A stretch of 31,725 nt of DNA from Firmicutes bacterium CAG:95 (GTDB lineage: Bacteria; Bacillota; Clostridia; Lachnospirales; Lachnospiraceae), in the NCBI GenBank assembly GCA_000438155.1, contig FR902916.1:10649-42373 (forward strand), written 5' to 3'. This document shows positions 6,488-13,754 of this stretch, in pieces. A program made the translations under genes and the position numbers. The notes beneath the pieces were generated by a model. It ran no database searches, was not told the origin of the DNA, and saw only the letters and a list, made by a program, of their open reading frames with translations. The first letter of the stretch is position 1. Every line of letters begins with the position of its first letter.

Positions 6488-8443
6488 TTACTCCGTTACC
6501 TCTTCCTTACGGATTTCCTTGGTACGGATTTCTTCGCAGATCTGGTCGATGAATTCCTGTAACGGCTTCACGCCCTCATCTCCTGCAAAACGACTTCTTA
6601 CAGATACGGTTCCATCTGCCTCTTCCTGTTGTCCGACAATCAGCATATAAGGAAGTCTGTCCATTCTTGCTTCACGGATCTTAAAGCCGATCTTCTCGGA
6701 ACGGTTATCTGCCGTAACATCTACGCCGGCCTCTGCCAATGCCTTGCGTACCTTTTCTGCATAAGCTTCATACTTTTCAGAAATCGGAAGAACACGTACC
6801 TGTTCCGGGCAAAGCCAGGTCGGGAACTTACCTGCATACTTCTCAATCAGCCATGCCAGGGTTCTTTCATAACAGCCCATGGAGGTTCTGTGAATGATGT
6901 AAGGACGCTTCTTTTCGCCGTCCTGATCTACATAATACATATCGAAGTTTTCAGCAATGGCACAGTCAAGCTGAATGGTGATCATGGTATCTTCTTTACC
7001 GTAAACATTCTTTGCCTGAATATCAATCTTCGGTCCATAGAATGCAGCTTCGCCGTCTGCTTCTACGAAAGGAACCTGCTTCTCTTCCAGAAGCTTACGA
7101 AGGACTTCCTGTGTGGATTCCCAGTAATGCTCATCGCCAAGATATTTCTTCTTGTTTTCCGGATCCCATTTGGAAAGGCGGAAGGTTACATCCTTTTCCA
7201 GACCAAGTACGGTCAAAATATGATATGCCAGATTAAAGCAGTTGGATAACTCTTCTTCGGTCTGATCCGGACGGATGACATTGTGTGCCTCTGTAATAGT
7301 AAACTGACGGACTCTTGTCAGTCCATGCATTTCACCGGAATCCTCAGCACGGAATAAGGTAGAAGTCTCGCTCATGCGGTAAGGCAGGTCACGGTAGGAC
7401 TTCTGGGTGTTCTTATATACATAATACTGGAACGGGCAGGTCATCGGACGAAGTGCAAACACTTCCTTGTCTGTCTCCTCGTCACCTAAAACGAACATGC
7501 CATCCTTGTAATGATCCCAGTGTCCGGAAATCTTATAAAGATCACTCTTTGCCATTAACGGAGTTCTGGTTCTGACATAACCCCATTCCTTATCCTCAAG
7601 ATCCTCAATCCAACGCTGGAGCTTCATAATCATCCTGGTTCCCTTCGGAGGGAAAAGAGGTAGTCCCTGTCCGATTACATCTACGGTAGTAAACAGTTCC
7701 ATCTCACGTCCAAGCTTGTTGTGGTCACGCTTCTTTGCATCCTCTAACTGTTCCAGATAAGCATTCAGCTCTTCCTTCTTATTAAATGCAGTACCATAAA
7801 TTCTCTGAAGACGTGCTTTCTCGGCATTGCCTCTCCAGTACGCCATAGAAGAAGAAGTCAGTTTGAACGCCTTGATGCCCTTGGTACTCATTAAGTGCGG
7901 TCCTGCACACAAATCTACAAAATCTCCCTGATCATAGAAGGAAATCTCTGCGTCCTCCGGCAGATCCTCGATCAACTCTACCTTGTAAGGCTCTTCCCTG
8001 TCCTTCATAAACTGGATTGCTTCATTTCTCGGAAGGGTAAATCTCTTTAATTCATGACCTTCCTTGATAATCTTCTTCATTTCTGCCTCGATCTTGTCAA
8101 GGTCTTCTCTGGAGAACGGTTCATGTTCAAAATCATAATAATATCCGGTATCAATCGCAGGTCCGATTGCAAGCTTTGCCTGCGGGAATACTCTCTTAAC
8201 AGCCTCTGCCATAACATGGGAACAGGTATGACGGATGACACGTAAGCCTTCCGGATCTGCTGCAGTCAGAATACTCAGATTACAGTCCTTGTCAAGAACG
8301 GTTCTCAAATCGACAACCTCTCCATCCACTTCTCCGGCACATGCCACTCTGGCAAGTCCTTCACTTAAATCCTGAGCGATTTCATACACGCTCATTGCTT
8401 TGTCATATTCCTTTACGGAACCATCTTTTAATGTGATTTTCAT
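6488..8443 (-). CDS. thrS: Threonyl-tRNA synthetase
   Basis: This 651-aa class II synthetase has all usual domains. An N-terminal TGS domain starts MKITLKDGSVKEYD. The editing domain follows with HTCSHVMAEAV and a later CAGPHL. The catalytic core has MTCPFQYYVYKN (zinc Cys), FTITEAH and HRTSMGCYERT, and the C-terminal anticodon domain contains VRVLPISEKYEAYA. It charges tRNA-Thr in the cytosol. I chose the ATG at 8443: the ATG at 8455 touches AGAAAGGA with no spacing, and 8443 matches the normal protein start, though with 12-nt spacing. A T-box leader lies about 560 nt upstream with one small gene between. The stop overlaps an A/T-only palindrome (6472-6489), a poor terminator. Confidence 0.97.
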   Translation of the reverse strand: MKITLKDGSVKEYDKAMSVYEIAQDLSEGLARVACAGEVDGEVVDLRTVLDKDCNLSILTAADPEGLRVIRHTCSHVMAEAVKRVFPQAKLAIGPAIDTGYYYDFEHEPFSREDLDKIEAEMKKIIKEGHELKRFTLPRNEAIQFMKDREEPYKVELIEDLPEDAEISFYDQGDFVDLCAGPHLMSTKGIKAFKLTSSSMAYWRGNAEKARLQRIYGTAFNKKEELNAYLEQLEDAKKRDHNKLGREMELFTTVDVIGQGLPLFPPKGTRMIMKLQRWIEDLEDKEWGYVRTRTPLMAKSDLYKISGHWDHYKDGMFVLGDEETDKEVFALRPMTCPFQYYVYKNTQKSYRDLPYRMSETSTLFRAEDSGEMHGLTRVRQFTITEAHNVIRPDQTEEELSNCFNLAYHILTVLGLEKDVTFRLSKWDPENKKKYLGDEHYWESTQEVLRKLLEEKQVPFVEADGEAAFYGPKIDIQAKNVYGKEDTMITIQLDCAIAENFDMYYVDQDGEKKRPYIIHRTSMGCYERTLAWLIEKYAGKFPTWLCPEQVRVLPISEKYEAYAEKVRKALAEAGVDVTADNRSEKIGFKIREARMDRLPYMLIVGQQEEADGTVSVRSRFAGDEGVKPLQEFIDQICEEIRTKEIRKEEVTE

Positions 8444-8551
8444 TTTTATATCCATTCCTTTCTGGTTGTTAACATTATGTTAAACAATATTTTTGAATAG
8501 TCACCTTTATATTAACTTATTGGGTAACCGCTTCACTCTTCCTCTGTGAAA

Positions 8552-8785
8552 TTACTCTTCGTCTTCCTCTTCATCGTCTTCGAAGTCTTCCCAGTCAAAT
8601 CCGTTATCACACGGACTGTTATTTCCGTTATGGCTTCCGATCGTGACAAACTTTCTCGGGGAAGTCAGCAAACCAAATACCATACCGCCTAAAACACCTA
8701 CTGCAATGGCAAGCACCAGCTCACGATTGGAAATTGTGGTGCTGTCTGCCAAAAAATCTTTTACTTTTTCAATTCTTTCTTTCAT
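8552..8785 (-). CDS. Small membrane protein with acidic tail, between T-box and thrS
   Basis: This 77-aa protein has three parts. The first is a charged N-terminal helix (MKERIEKVKDFLADS). Next comes one membrane segment at about 22-42 (ELVLAIAVGVLGGMVFGLL) followed by SPRK. Last is a polar region ending in an Asp/Glu run of about 15 residues. I do not recognise a characterised family; it resembles short single-pass proteins seen in Clostridia. The start at 8785 is set by AAAGGAGG nine bases upstream; the ATG at 8794 abuts the GGAGG and cannot be used efficiently. It is in the right position to be the first gene of the T-box transcript, ahead of thrS (108-bp gap). Confidence 0.75.
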   Translation of the reverse strand: MKERIEKVKDFLADSTTISNRELVLAIAVGVLGGMVFGLLTSPRKFVTIGSHNGNNSPCDNGFDWEDFEDDEEEDEE

Positions 8786-8836
8786 ATAAGTCATCCTCCT
8801 TTATTTTTACTTATATTAATCTGCATATTACCTGCC

Positions 8837-8997
8837 GCACTAAGTTCAAGCTGCGCTTTCAGCTTGCTTTCACTAAGTATTCTACATATACCTGCTGCAC
8901 TAAATTCGTACTTCGCTTTCAGCTCGTCCTCTTTAAGTGCACAGGTATCGTTCGCACTAAGTTCAAGCTGCGCTTTCAGCTTGCTTTCACTAAGTGC
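8837..8997. repeat. Cluster of three ~43-nt hairpin repeats
   Basis: Units lie at 8837-8878, 8897-8940 and 8954-8997. The outer two share a perfect run of about 43 nt. The middle one is diverged. Each outer unit has an inner hairpin (CAAGCTG / CAGCTTG) and outer arms GCACT / AGTGC. Spacings are 57 and 60 nt, both multiples of three, and one frame reads LSESKLKAQLELSA, LKEDELKAKYEFSA, LSESKLKAQLELSA. No start codon serves that frame after the T-box terminator, so I treat it as non-coding repeat. Confidence 0.7.
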
Positions 8998-9004
8998 TCT
9001 ACAT

Positions 9005-9269
9005 AAAAAGTCCCATGCATTACCAAAATGCATGGGACGTATCATACGCGGTTCCACCCTGCTTGCTCTCTGCGCCATAACGACTTACGAAAGCCTCTCA
9101 ACATCTGTAACGTAGATGATACGAACCGGATTAGGGTCACTCCGAGGTAGTTTTCCATTGCTTCCTGCAAAGACATTCCCAGCACGATCTGAATCTGATC
9201 GATGTCTCTCTCTGTTACCTTCCACAATGTACTCGTCTCTTCAACGTTTTATTCGTAATTCATTTAATA
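9005..9269 (-). promoter_or_regulatory. T-box leader, probably threonine-specific
   Basis: On the minus strand the leader has GACGAGTA (stem I, about 9229-9236) and AGAGAG. The specifier-loop region GGAAAACTACCTCGGAGT lies near 9140-9157. The canonical T-box AGGGTGGAACCGCG is at 9047-9060, followed by a 12-bp terminator stem (9010-9021 / 9027-9038) and five T (9005-9009). T-box leaders read uncharged tRNA and switch from terminator to antiterminator. The specifier register is not certain: ACT or ACC (Thr) fits the downstream thrS, but TAC (Tyr) and AAC (Asn) overlap the same bases. Confidence 0.92.
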
Positions 9270-9275
9270 TATCTT

Positions 9276-9304
9276 ATAATATTCCCCAAAAACAAATTTG
9301 TAAA
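9276..9304 (-). promoter_or_regulatory. Promoter of the T-box/thrS unit
   Basis: TTTACA (complement of 9299-9304) and TATTAT (9276-9281) are separated by 17 bp. Transcription would start near 9269, just before the T-box stem I. Confidence 0.65.
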
Positions 9305-9391
9305 GTACCTTTTTTAATTTGGGAGAAGGTTTTATTTAAGGCTCATCATGGATTTATGAAACTATCCAATAAGCCCTGTATAAGCCTGATC

Positions 9392-9898
9392 TTATGCTTT
9401 CTTACCGCAGCACTTCTTATACTTCTTACCACTTCCACACGGACAGGGATCGTTCGGATAAATCTTCTCCGGCTTTACAACAGTTGTCGAAAGCTTCTGG
9501 ATCCGATAAAGCTCCTTACGGGTTGCTTCATCAAAAATATCTTCCCATTCCGGAAGCTCATATAACCAGTCAGCCTGTGCAGCCACCATGTTCTTGTAGA
9601 GTAATTCCTTGTCAAAGCCAAGGTTTACTTCTGTGTCCTCTTCCATCTCTTCAATAGGGTTCTGCTCCTTCAAGCTGTCATTGATTCCATCTAAAAATCC
9701 GGTCATGGTCATAATATCCACGCCGTACTTCTCAGCCAGTTCTTTTACGGTTCCCTTCACTACTTCATCCGGGTTCTTTAAAAGCTGTGCATAAATATCC
9801 TTTTCTTTCTGAAAATAATCTGCCCAGAGTCTCTGCAGATCTCCCTTATTTGCGGTAGCTGAATAAGCCATATCACGCCAGGTTTTAAGTAATGCCAT
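9392..9898 (-). CDS. SEC-C motif protein
   Basis: This 168-aa protein has a mostly helical acidic body and ends in a SEC-C zinc motif, PCPCGSGKKYKKCCG, as found at the SecA C-terminus and in many small proteins of unclear role. The motif binds zinc through its Cys residues, and in SecA it contacts SecB and the ribosome. No SecA ATPase motifs are present, so it is a stand-alone SEC-C protein of unknown target. The start at 9898 follows TCAGGAGGAATTAACA; the upstream frame extension (12 residues) precedes the RBS and is rejected. It is probably monocistronic, with no strong terminator visible in the 90 bp before the next promoter. Confidence 0.8.
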   Translation of the reverse strand: MALLKTWRDMAYSATANKGDLQRLWADYFQKEKDIYAQLLKNPDEVVKGTVKELAEKYGVDIMTMTGFLDGINDSLKEQNPIEEMEEDTEVNLGFDKELLYKNMVAAQADWLYELPEWEDIFDEATRKELYRIQKLSTTVVKPEKIYPNDPCPCGSGKKYKKCCGKKA

Positions 9899-10023
9899 TG
9901 TTAATTCCTCCTGATTGTCTGATACTCCAGACAATGATTCGTATAGATTACGTAAATTACTTACGCTTCTGTATTATAACCCAGATTCTGCAAATTGTAA
10001 ACCATACAATCCATCCTATACTC

Positions 10024-10053
10024 AAAGAGGCCGCCATAAGGCAGCCTCCCTTT
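10024..10053 (-). terminator. Terminator-like hairpin of the feo operon
   Basis: Minus-strand GAGGCTGCC pairs with GGCGGCCTC (9 bp, one wobble) around TTAT. The following TTTGAG is a short U-run. It begins just past the stop of the FeoB-associated gene. Confidence 0.6.
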
Positions 10054-10058
10054 AGGTA

Positions 10059-10211
10059 CTATTTCATCTCTTTTGACTGGTGACAGGTCATACCGCATCC
10101 GGCACAGTTGCCACCACATGAGGATTTCCCACTTCGTTTATCCTTAACCATCTTGTAAATGACTGCGCCAACGATGGCACATAACACAAGAAGTACGATT
10201 GCTGTTCCCAT
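10059..10211 (-). CDS. FeoB-associated Cys-rich membrane protein
   Basis: This 50-residue gene has an N-terminal membrane helix (TAIVLLVLCAIVGAVIY), then a basic stretch (KMVKDKRSGK) and a Cys cluster, SCGGNCAGCGMTC, ending HQSKEMK. The layout matches the FeoB_associated family found behind feoB in Firmicutes. It is thought to assist ferrous iron transport, possibly by handling iron at the cytoplasmic face. The start at 10211 is preceded by AAAGGAGG with 6-nt spacing. It is the last gene of the feo operon, about 40 bp after feoB. Confidence 0.9.
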   Translation of the reverse strand: MGTAIVLLVLCAIVGAVIYKMVKDKRSGKSSCGGNCAGCGMTCHQSKEMK

Positions 10212-10253
10212 AGTCATCCTCCTTTTCTATCGCTTTTCTTTATTATCTGATAT

Positions 10254-12413
10254 TTATTTCAGTTTTGCAAGCTGCTTATCAGAAGTCTTTAAGGTTGTGC
10301 TCTCCTTGTAAGGACGAACCAGCAGATAAATGAATCCTGCTACAAGTAAGAAAGCAACAACAGTTCCAAATCCGAATGCGCCCGTTGTAAACAAGGTACC
10401 AATCTGGTAAATGCACAGGGAGACAATATATGCCAAGCCACACTGATAGCTAATTGCGAACCAGAACCACTTTGCATTGTTCATTTCACGCTTGATTGCA
10501 CCCATAGCTGCGAAACAGGGAGCACACAAAAGGTTGAATACCAGGAATCCGTATGCAGCAATCGGAGTCATAACCTGTGCAAGGCTTCCCCAGATTTCTG
10601 CACCATCTTCTGCAACTTCTGAAAAACCAAAGAGCAGACCGAAAGTTGCTACAACATTTTCCTTTGCAATCAGACCACTCACTGCGGCAACTGCCATCTT
10701 CCAGCCTTCGCCGGCCTGTGTCCATCCAAGAGGAATGAAGATCCATGCAATGGCACTGCCGATCTTAGCCAGGATACTATCATTCAGCTGTTCAGCCTCT
10801 AACATTCCAAAGCCGCCGTCTGTCCATCCAAAGCTCATTAAGAACCAGAGAATGATGGTAGAAAGAAGGATGATGGTGCCTGCCTTCTTGATGAAGGACC
10901 AGCCTCTTTCCCATACACTTCTTAATACGTTGCCAACGGTAGGCCAGTGATATGCAGGAAGCTCCATAACGAACGGCGCAGGATCGCCTGCGAACATCTT
11001 TGTTTTCTTTAAAATAATACCGGAACAGATAATTGCTGCAACACCTACGAAATAAGCACTCCATGAAACCCATCCTGCATTGTCGAAGAATGCACCTGCA
11101 ATCAGGGCAATAATCGGAAGCTTTGCTCCACAGGGAACAAATGTAGTAGTCATGATGGTCATCTTACGGTCTCTGTCGTTTTCGATGGTACGGGATGCCA
11201 TAACGCCCGGAACACCACAACCGGAGCCGATCAGCATTGGAATAAAGCTCTTTCCGGAAAGACCAAACTTACGGAAGATACGATCCATAATGAATGCGAC
11301 ACGAGCCATATATCCACAGGACTCTAAGAATGCCAGGAACAGGAACAGTACCAGCATCTGAGGTACAAATCCAAGCACAGCACCAACACCGGAGATAATA
11401 CCGTCTACGATAAGTCCGGTTAACCAGTCTGCACAGCCAATGTTTTCAAACAGGCTCTGTGCACCGGGAATAATCCATTCACCAAACAGGGTATCATTGG
11501 TCCAGTCTGTCAGGAACGCACCAACAGTTGTTACAGATACATAATATACTAAGAACATTACTAGTGCAAAGATCGGTAATGCAGCGATACGGTTGGTAAC
11601 CACGCGGTCGATCTTATCCGATACCGTTAACTGCTTTTTGCTCTTCTTTACGTAGCACTCTTTAATAACGGAAGAAATGTAAATATATCTTTCATTGGTG
11701 ATAATACTTTCGGTATCATCATCCATTTCCTTTTCGATGGAAGTGATTTCTGCAGATACATCCGGAACCTTCTTCATCTGTTGTGCAATCTTATCATCAC
11801 GCTCTAACAGCTTGATTGCAAAAAATCTCTTCTGCTCTTCGGGAACATCACTGCCAAGCTTATCTTCGATGGATTCCAGTACATTTTCAACTTTGGTATT
11901 GAACTTATGTACTTTGGCAGCAGTTCCAACATTTGCTGCAACAACTGCTGCTTCTGCTGCTTTCTGGATACCGGTACCCTTCAATGCGGAGATTTCAACA
12001 ACGGCTGCACAGCCCATCTTCTCTTTTAACTTGTCAAGATTAATCTTGTCGCCACTCTTGTTAACAAGATCCATCATATTTACAGCCATAACAACCGGAA
12101 TACCAAGTTCCATCAGCTGTGTGGACAGATACAGGTTACGCTCGATGTTCGTACCATCTACGATATTTAAGATGGCATCCGGACGCTCTGCGATCAGATA
12201 ATTTCTGGCAACAACCTCCTCTAAGGTGTATGGAGAAAGGGAATAGATACCGGGAAGATCCATGATGATCACATCCTTATGGCCTTTCAGCTTTCCTTCC
12301 TTTTTCTCTACGGTAACTCCGGGCCAGTTTCCTACGAACTGGTTAGAGCCTGTCAACGCATTAAATAACGTGGTTTTTCCACAGTTCGGATTACCTGCTA
12401 ATGCAATTTTCAT
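10254..12413 (-). CDS. feoB: Ferrous iron transporter FeoB
   Basis: This 719-aa protein has the N-terminal G-protein domain: GNPNCGKTT at 7-15 (P-loop), a DLPGIYSL G3 motif near 52 and NMMDL as G4. A helical GDI-like region follows, then a C-terminal membrane domain with about eight to ten helices and the two Gate regions, including GSGCGVPGVM and CGAKLP. It drives GTP-dependent Fe(II) uptake across the cytoplasmic membrane. RBS AAAGGAAGTAAAATT. It follows feoA (12451) by 37 bp and belongs to the unit controlled from 13134-13162. Full length, with no sign of damage. Confidence 0.98.
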   Translation of the reverse strand: MKIALAGNPNCGKTTLFNALTGSNQFVGNWPGVTVEKKEGKLKGHKDVIIMDLPGIYSLSPYTLEEVVARNYLIAERPDAILNIVDGTNIERNLYLSTQLMELGIPVVMAVNMMDLVNKSGDKINLDKLKEKMGCAAVVEISALKGTGIQKAAEAAVVAANVGTAAKVHKFNTKVENVLESIEDKLGSDVPEEQKRFFAIKLLERDDKIAQQMKKVPDVSAEITSIEKEMDDDTESIITNERYIYISSVIKECYVKKSKKQLTVSDKIDRVVTNRIAALPIFALVMFLVYYVSVTTVGAFLTDWTNDTLFGEWIIPGAQSLFENIGCADWLTGLIVDGIISGVGAVLGFVPQMLVLFLFLAFLESCGYMARVAFIMDRIFRKFGLSGKSFIPMLIGSGCGVPGVMASRTIENDRDRKMTIMTTTFVPCGAKLPIIALIAGAFFDNAGWVSWSAYFVGVAAIICSGIILKKTKMFAGDPAPFVMELPAYHWPTVGNVLRSVWERGWSFIKKAGTIILLSTIILWFLMSFGWTDGGFGMLEAEQLNDSILAKIGSAIAWIFIPLGWTQAGEGWKMAVAAVSGLIAKENVVATFGLLFGFSEVAEDGAEIWGSLAQVMTPIAAYGFLVFNLLCAPCFAAMGAIKREMNNAKWFWFAISYQCGLAYIVSLCIYQIGTLFTTGAFGFGTVVAFLLVAGFIYLLVRPYKESTTLKTSDKQLAKLK

Positions 12414-12450
12414 AATTTTACTTCCTTTCTATTTGCTCTGATTATTTGTA

Positions 12451-12672
12451 TTATTCAACTTCAATCATTTCTGCATCGGCTTTACGCAGGGATAATTCAT
12501 AACCGCGAACCGTTACTTCGATCGGATCTCCCAGGGGAGCCACTTTACGCACAAACACTTCTACTCCCTTTGTGATTCCCATATCCATAATTCTTCTCTT
12601 TACCGGACCTTCACCATTTAATTTTGCCACTTTGACGGTCTGCCCACAGGCAACTTCTTTTAATGTTTTCAT
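12451..12672 (-). CDS. feoA: FeoA family protein (second feoA of the operon)
   Basis: This 73-aa SH3-like FeoA protein contains GQTVKVAKLNGEGPVKRRIMDMGITKG...LGDPIEVTVRGYELSLRKADAEMIEV, with the typical RRIMDMGI and LGDP(I/V)E(V/I) motifs. FeoA is a cytosolic partner of FeoB that supports iron transport. RBS AAGGAAAGAG is at the start. It lies between another feoA (91-bp gap filled by an inverted-repeat element) and feoB. Confidence 0.95.
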   Translation of the reverse strand: MKTLKEVACGQTVKVAKLNGEGPVKRRIMDMGITKGVEVFVRKVAPLGDPIEVTVRGYELSLRKADAEMIEVE

Positions 12673-12703
12673 CTCTTTCCTTCTTTCTTCAACATTTTAT
12701 AAT

Positions 12704-12772
12704 GTGATGTCGGGGTCAAAAGCCTCCGACTTTGATACCTACGGATTGCTTCGTGCTACGCACTCACATCAC
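12704..12772. repeat. Inverted-repeat element between the two feoA genes
   Basis: GTGATGT (12704-12710) and ACATCAC (12766-12772) bound a 69-bp segment. Inside it GGGGTCAAA and TTTGATACC form an imperfect inner stem, as do GTCGG and CCGAC. The right arm overlaps the end of the upstream feoA, whose stop codon (12764-12766) lies at the element boundary. It looks like a small transposon-like or structural RNA element, not a terminator, since there is no T-run. Confidence 0.5.
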
Positions 12773-12982
12773 CATAACCTTATTCGCCATATCCCTTCCG
12801 ATTGCAACACGGGAACCCTTGACATTAACAATAATGTTGCCATTGATCTGGGATACTACTGTTACCTCGCCGCCGCATACAAAACCAAGATTCTCAAGAA
12901 ATTTTCTGGTTTCCTCTTTGCCGCCAACCTTGCAGATTGTATTGATTTCGCCTTCTTTTACCATAGATAGTGGCATACTCAT
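12764..12982 (-). CDS. feoA: FeoA family protein (first gene of feo operon)
   Basis: This 72-aa SH3-like FeoA-type protein contains MVKEGEINTICKVGGKEETRKFLENLGFVCGGEVTVVSQINGNIIVNVKGSRVAIGRDMANKVMV (shown only to identify the fold; key parts are RKFLENLGF and GSRVAIGRDMA). It is more diverged from classical FeoA than the next gene; paired FeoA proteins are common in Clostridia. Possible starts are 12982 or 12976, both after AAGGAGAAGGAAGG. Its C-terminal codons come from the arm of the 12704-12772 element. Confidence 0.92.
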   Translation of the reverse strand: MSMPLSMVKEGEINTICKVGGKEETRKFLENLGFVCGGEVTVVSQINGNIIVNVKGSRVAIGRDMANKVMVM

Positions 12983-12996
12983 TACCTTCCTTCTCC

Positions 12997-13068
12997 TTAA
13001 TTATTCAGTACTTTTATTACGATGCGTAAATCCATTTAAAAGTACTTCGCTCTGTACTGATCAGTTAC
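12997..13068. repeat. MITE-like element, short copy in the feo leader
   Basis: It starts TTAATTATTCAGTAC and ends GTACTGATCAGTTAC, the same ends as the full element at 17383-17515, with the shared internal stretch TACGATGC..AATCCATT and a central deletion (72 bp against 133). Flanking 8-mers CCTTCTCC and CTTTCTAC match at 6 of 8, perhaps an eroded target duplication. It sits between the feo promoter and the first feoA, so it is part of the 5' leader. Confidence 0.6.
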
Positions 13069-13104
13069 CTTTCTACTTTGATTTTCCTTCTCCTCATTTG
13101 TAAT

Positions 13105-13119
13105 TGAGAGTCATTTTCA
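13105..13119. promoter_or_regulatory. Fur-family-like box in the feo promoter
   Basis: TGAGAGTCATTTTCA matches the 7-1-7 Fur-family consensus TGAnAATnATTnTCA at 11 of 12 fixed positions. It lies about 8-22 nt downstream of the predicted transcription start, a usual place for repression. PerR or Zur use similar boxes, so the regulator is an inference. Confidence 0.55.
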
Positions 13120-13130
13120 TTTATTTCATG

Positions 13131-13146
13131 GTTAGTATATGCTAAC
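13131..13146. promoter_or_regulatory. DtxR-type operator overlapping the feo -10
   Basis: GTTAGTATATGCTAAC has perfect 5-bp arms, GTTAG and CTAAC, around six bases, like the core of IdeR/DtxR boxes. It covers the -10 hexamer of the feo promoter. The DtxR-family gene starting at 13383 is divergent from the operon and is the obvious candidate to bind here. Confidence 0.55.
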
Positions 13147-13162
13147 GTTTATTAGTTGTCAA
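13134..13162 (-). promoter_or_regulatory. feo operon promoter
   Basis: A perfect TTGACA (complement of 13157-13162), 17-bp spacer and TATACT (complement of 13134-13139). Such a strong core promoter needs a repressor to be useful, consistent with the two boxes on and after it. Confidence 0.8.
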
Positions 13163-13252
13163 TAACCAAATAGGAAAATTTATCAATTTTCTTTTCATTT
13201 CATGGATGCAAGAAACAGAAAGTTGGTGTATACTGATAAGTAAATATTGCAG

Positions 13253-13340
13253 ATAACTGTTCCACATTTTCACAGCCATGATACAAAATCCATTTAAAAT
13301 AAGCTTTGCTGATGGCATTTTGCATAACCGAATCAGTTAC
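13253..13340. repeat. MITE-like element, degenerate copy in the dtxR leader
   Basis: It begins ATAACTGTTC and ends GAATCAGTTAC. The internal part (TTCACAG, then CAAAATCCATT, then GATGG and TTTTGCAT) aligns over about 70 nt with the element at 17383-17515. No target duplication remains. It lies between the predicted dtxR promoter region and its start codon; its inner palindrome can fold. Confidence 0.6.
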
Positions 13341-13382
13341 TGTTTTTTTATTTAATCAGTGGGAAATGAATGGGAGGATCAC

Positions 13383-13754
13383 ATGCACAACAACCAATCA
13401 TCAGAAGATTATCTGGAAACGATATTAGTCTTAAGCAAACAAAAGCCCGTGGTACGGTCCATTGATATTGTTGAGGAATTAGGTTACAAGAAATCCAGTA
13501 TCAGCGTTGCCATGAAGAACTTACGGGAACGTAACCATATTGAAATGTCCAAAGAAGGCTTCATCACCCTGACTCCATCCGGCCGCCAGATTGCCGAGAT
13601 GATCTATGACCGTCATCAGTGTCTGACGAAATGGCTTACCACTCTTGGTGTTGATCCTGAGGTTGCTGCCGAAGATGCCTGCCAGATGGAACATGTCATC
13701 AGTCAGGAAAGCTTTAATGCCATTAAGAAACATATTGTCAAAGTGATTGAATAA
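13383..13754 (+). CDS. DtxR/MntR-family metal-dependent repressor
   Basis: This 123-aa protein has an N-terminal winged helix-turn-helix: SSEDYLETILVLS, then VRSIDIVEELGYKKSSISVAMKNLRERNHIEM and a wing GFITLTPSGRQIA. A metal-binding/dimerisation domain follows, with HQCLTKWLTTLGVD, EDACQMEHVIS. Residues of the DtxR metal sites (Met/Cys-Glu-His in CQMEH, and Glu, His elsewhere) are present; there is no SH3-like third domain. The start at 13383 follows GGGAGGATCAC. It is the only plus-strand protein gene here and is divergent from feo, so Fe(II)-dependent repression of feo is the likely role; Mn is an alternative. Its last 17 bp overlap the convergent LysR gene. Confidence 0.93.
   Translation: MHNNQSSEDYLETILVLSKQKPVVRSIDIVEELGYKKSSISVAMKNLRERNHIEMSKEGFITLTPSGRQIAEMIYDRHQCLTKWLTTLGVDPEVAAEDACQMEHVISQESFNAIKKHIVKVIE

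Noticed and set aside
8444..8455. Four-residue upstream start for thrS
   Set aside because: That ATG touches the Shine-Dalgarno; the standard ThrRS start MKITLKDG is at 8443.
8791..9078. 95-aa minus-strand frame with repeated LSESKLKAQLELSA
   Set aside because: Its only ATG lies inside the T-box and the frame crosses the terminator; no usable start follows. Treated as repeat cluster.
12969..12982. Regulatory 'second Fur box' near the feoA start
   Set aside because: Only weak similarity; not distinguishable from A/T-rich leader sequence.
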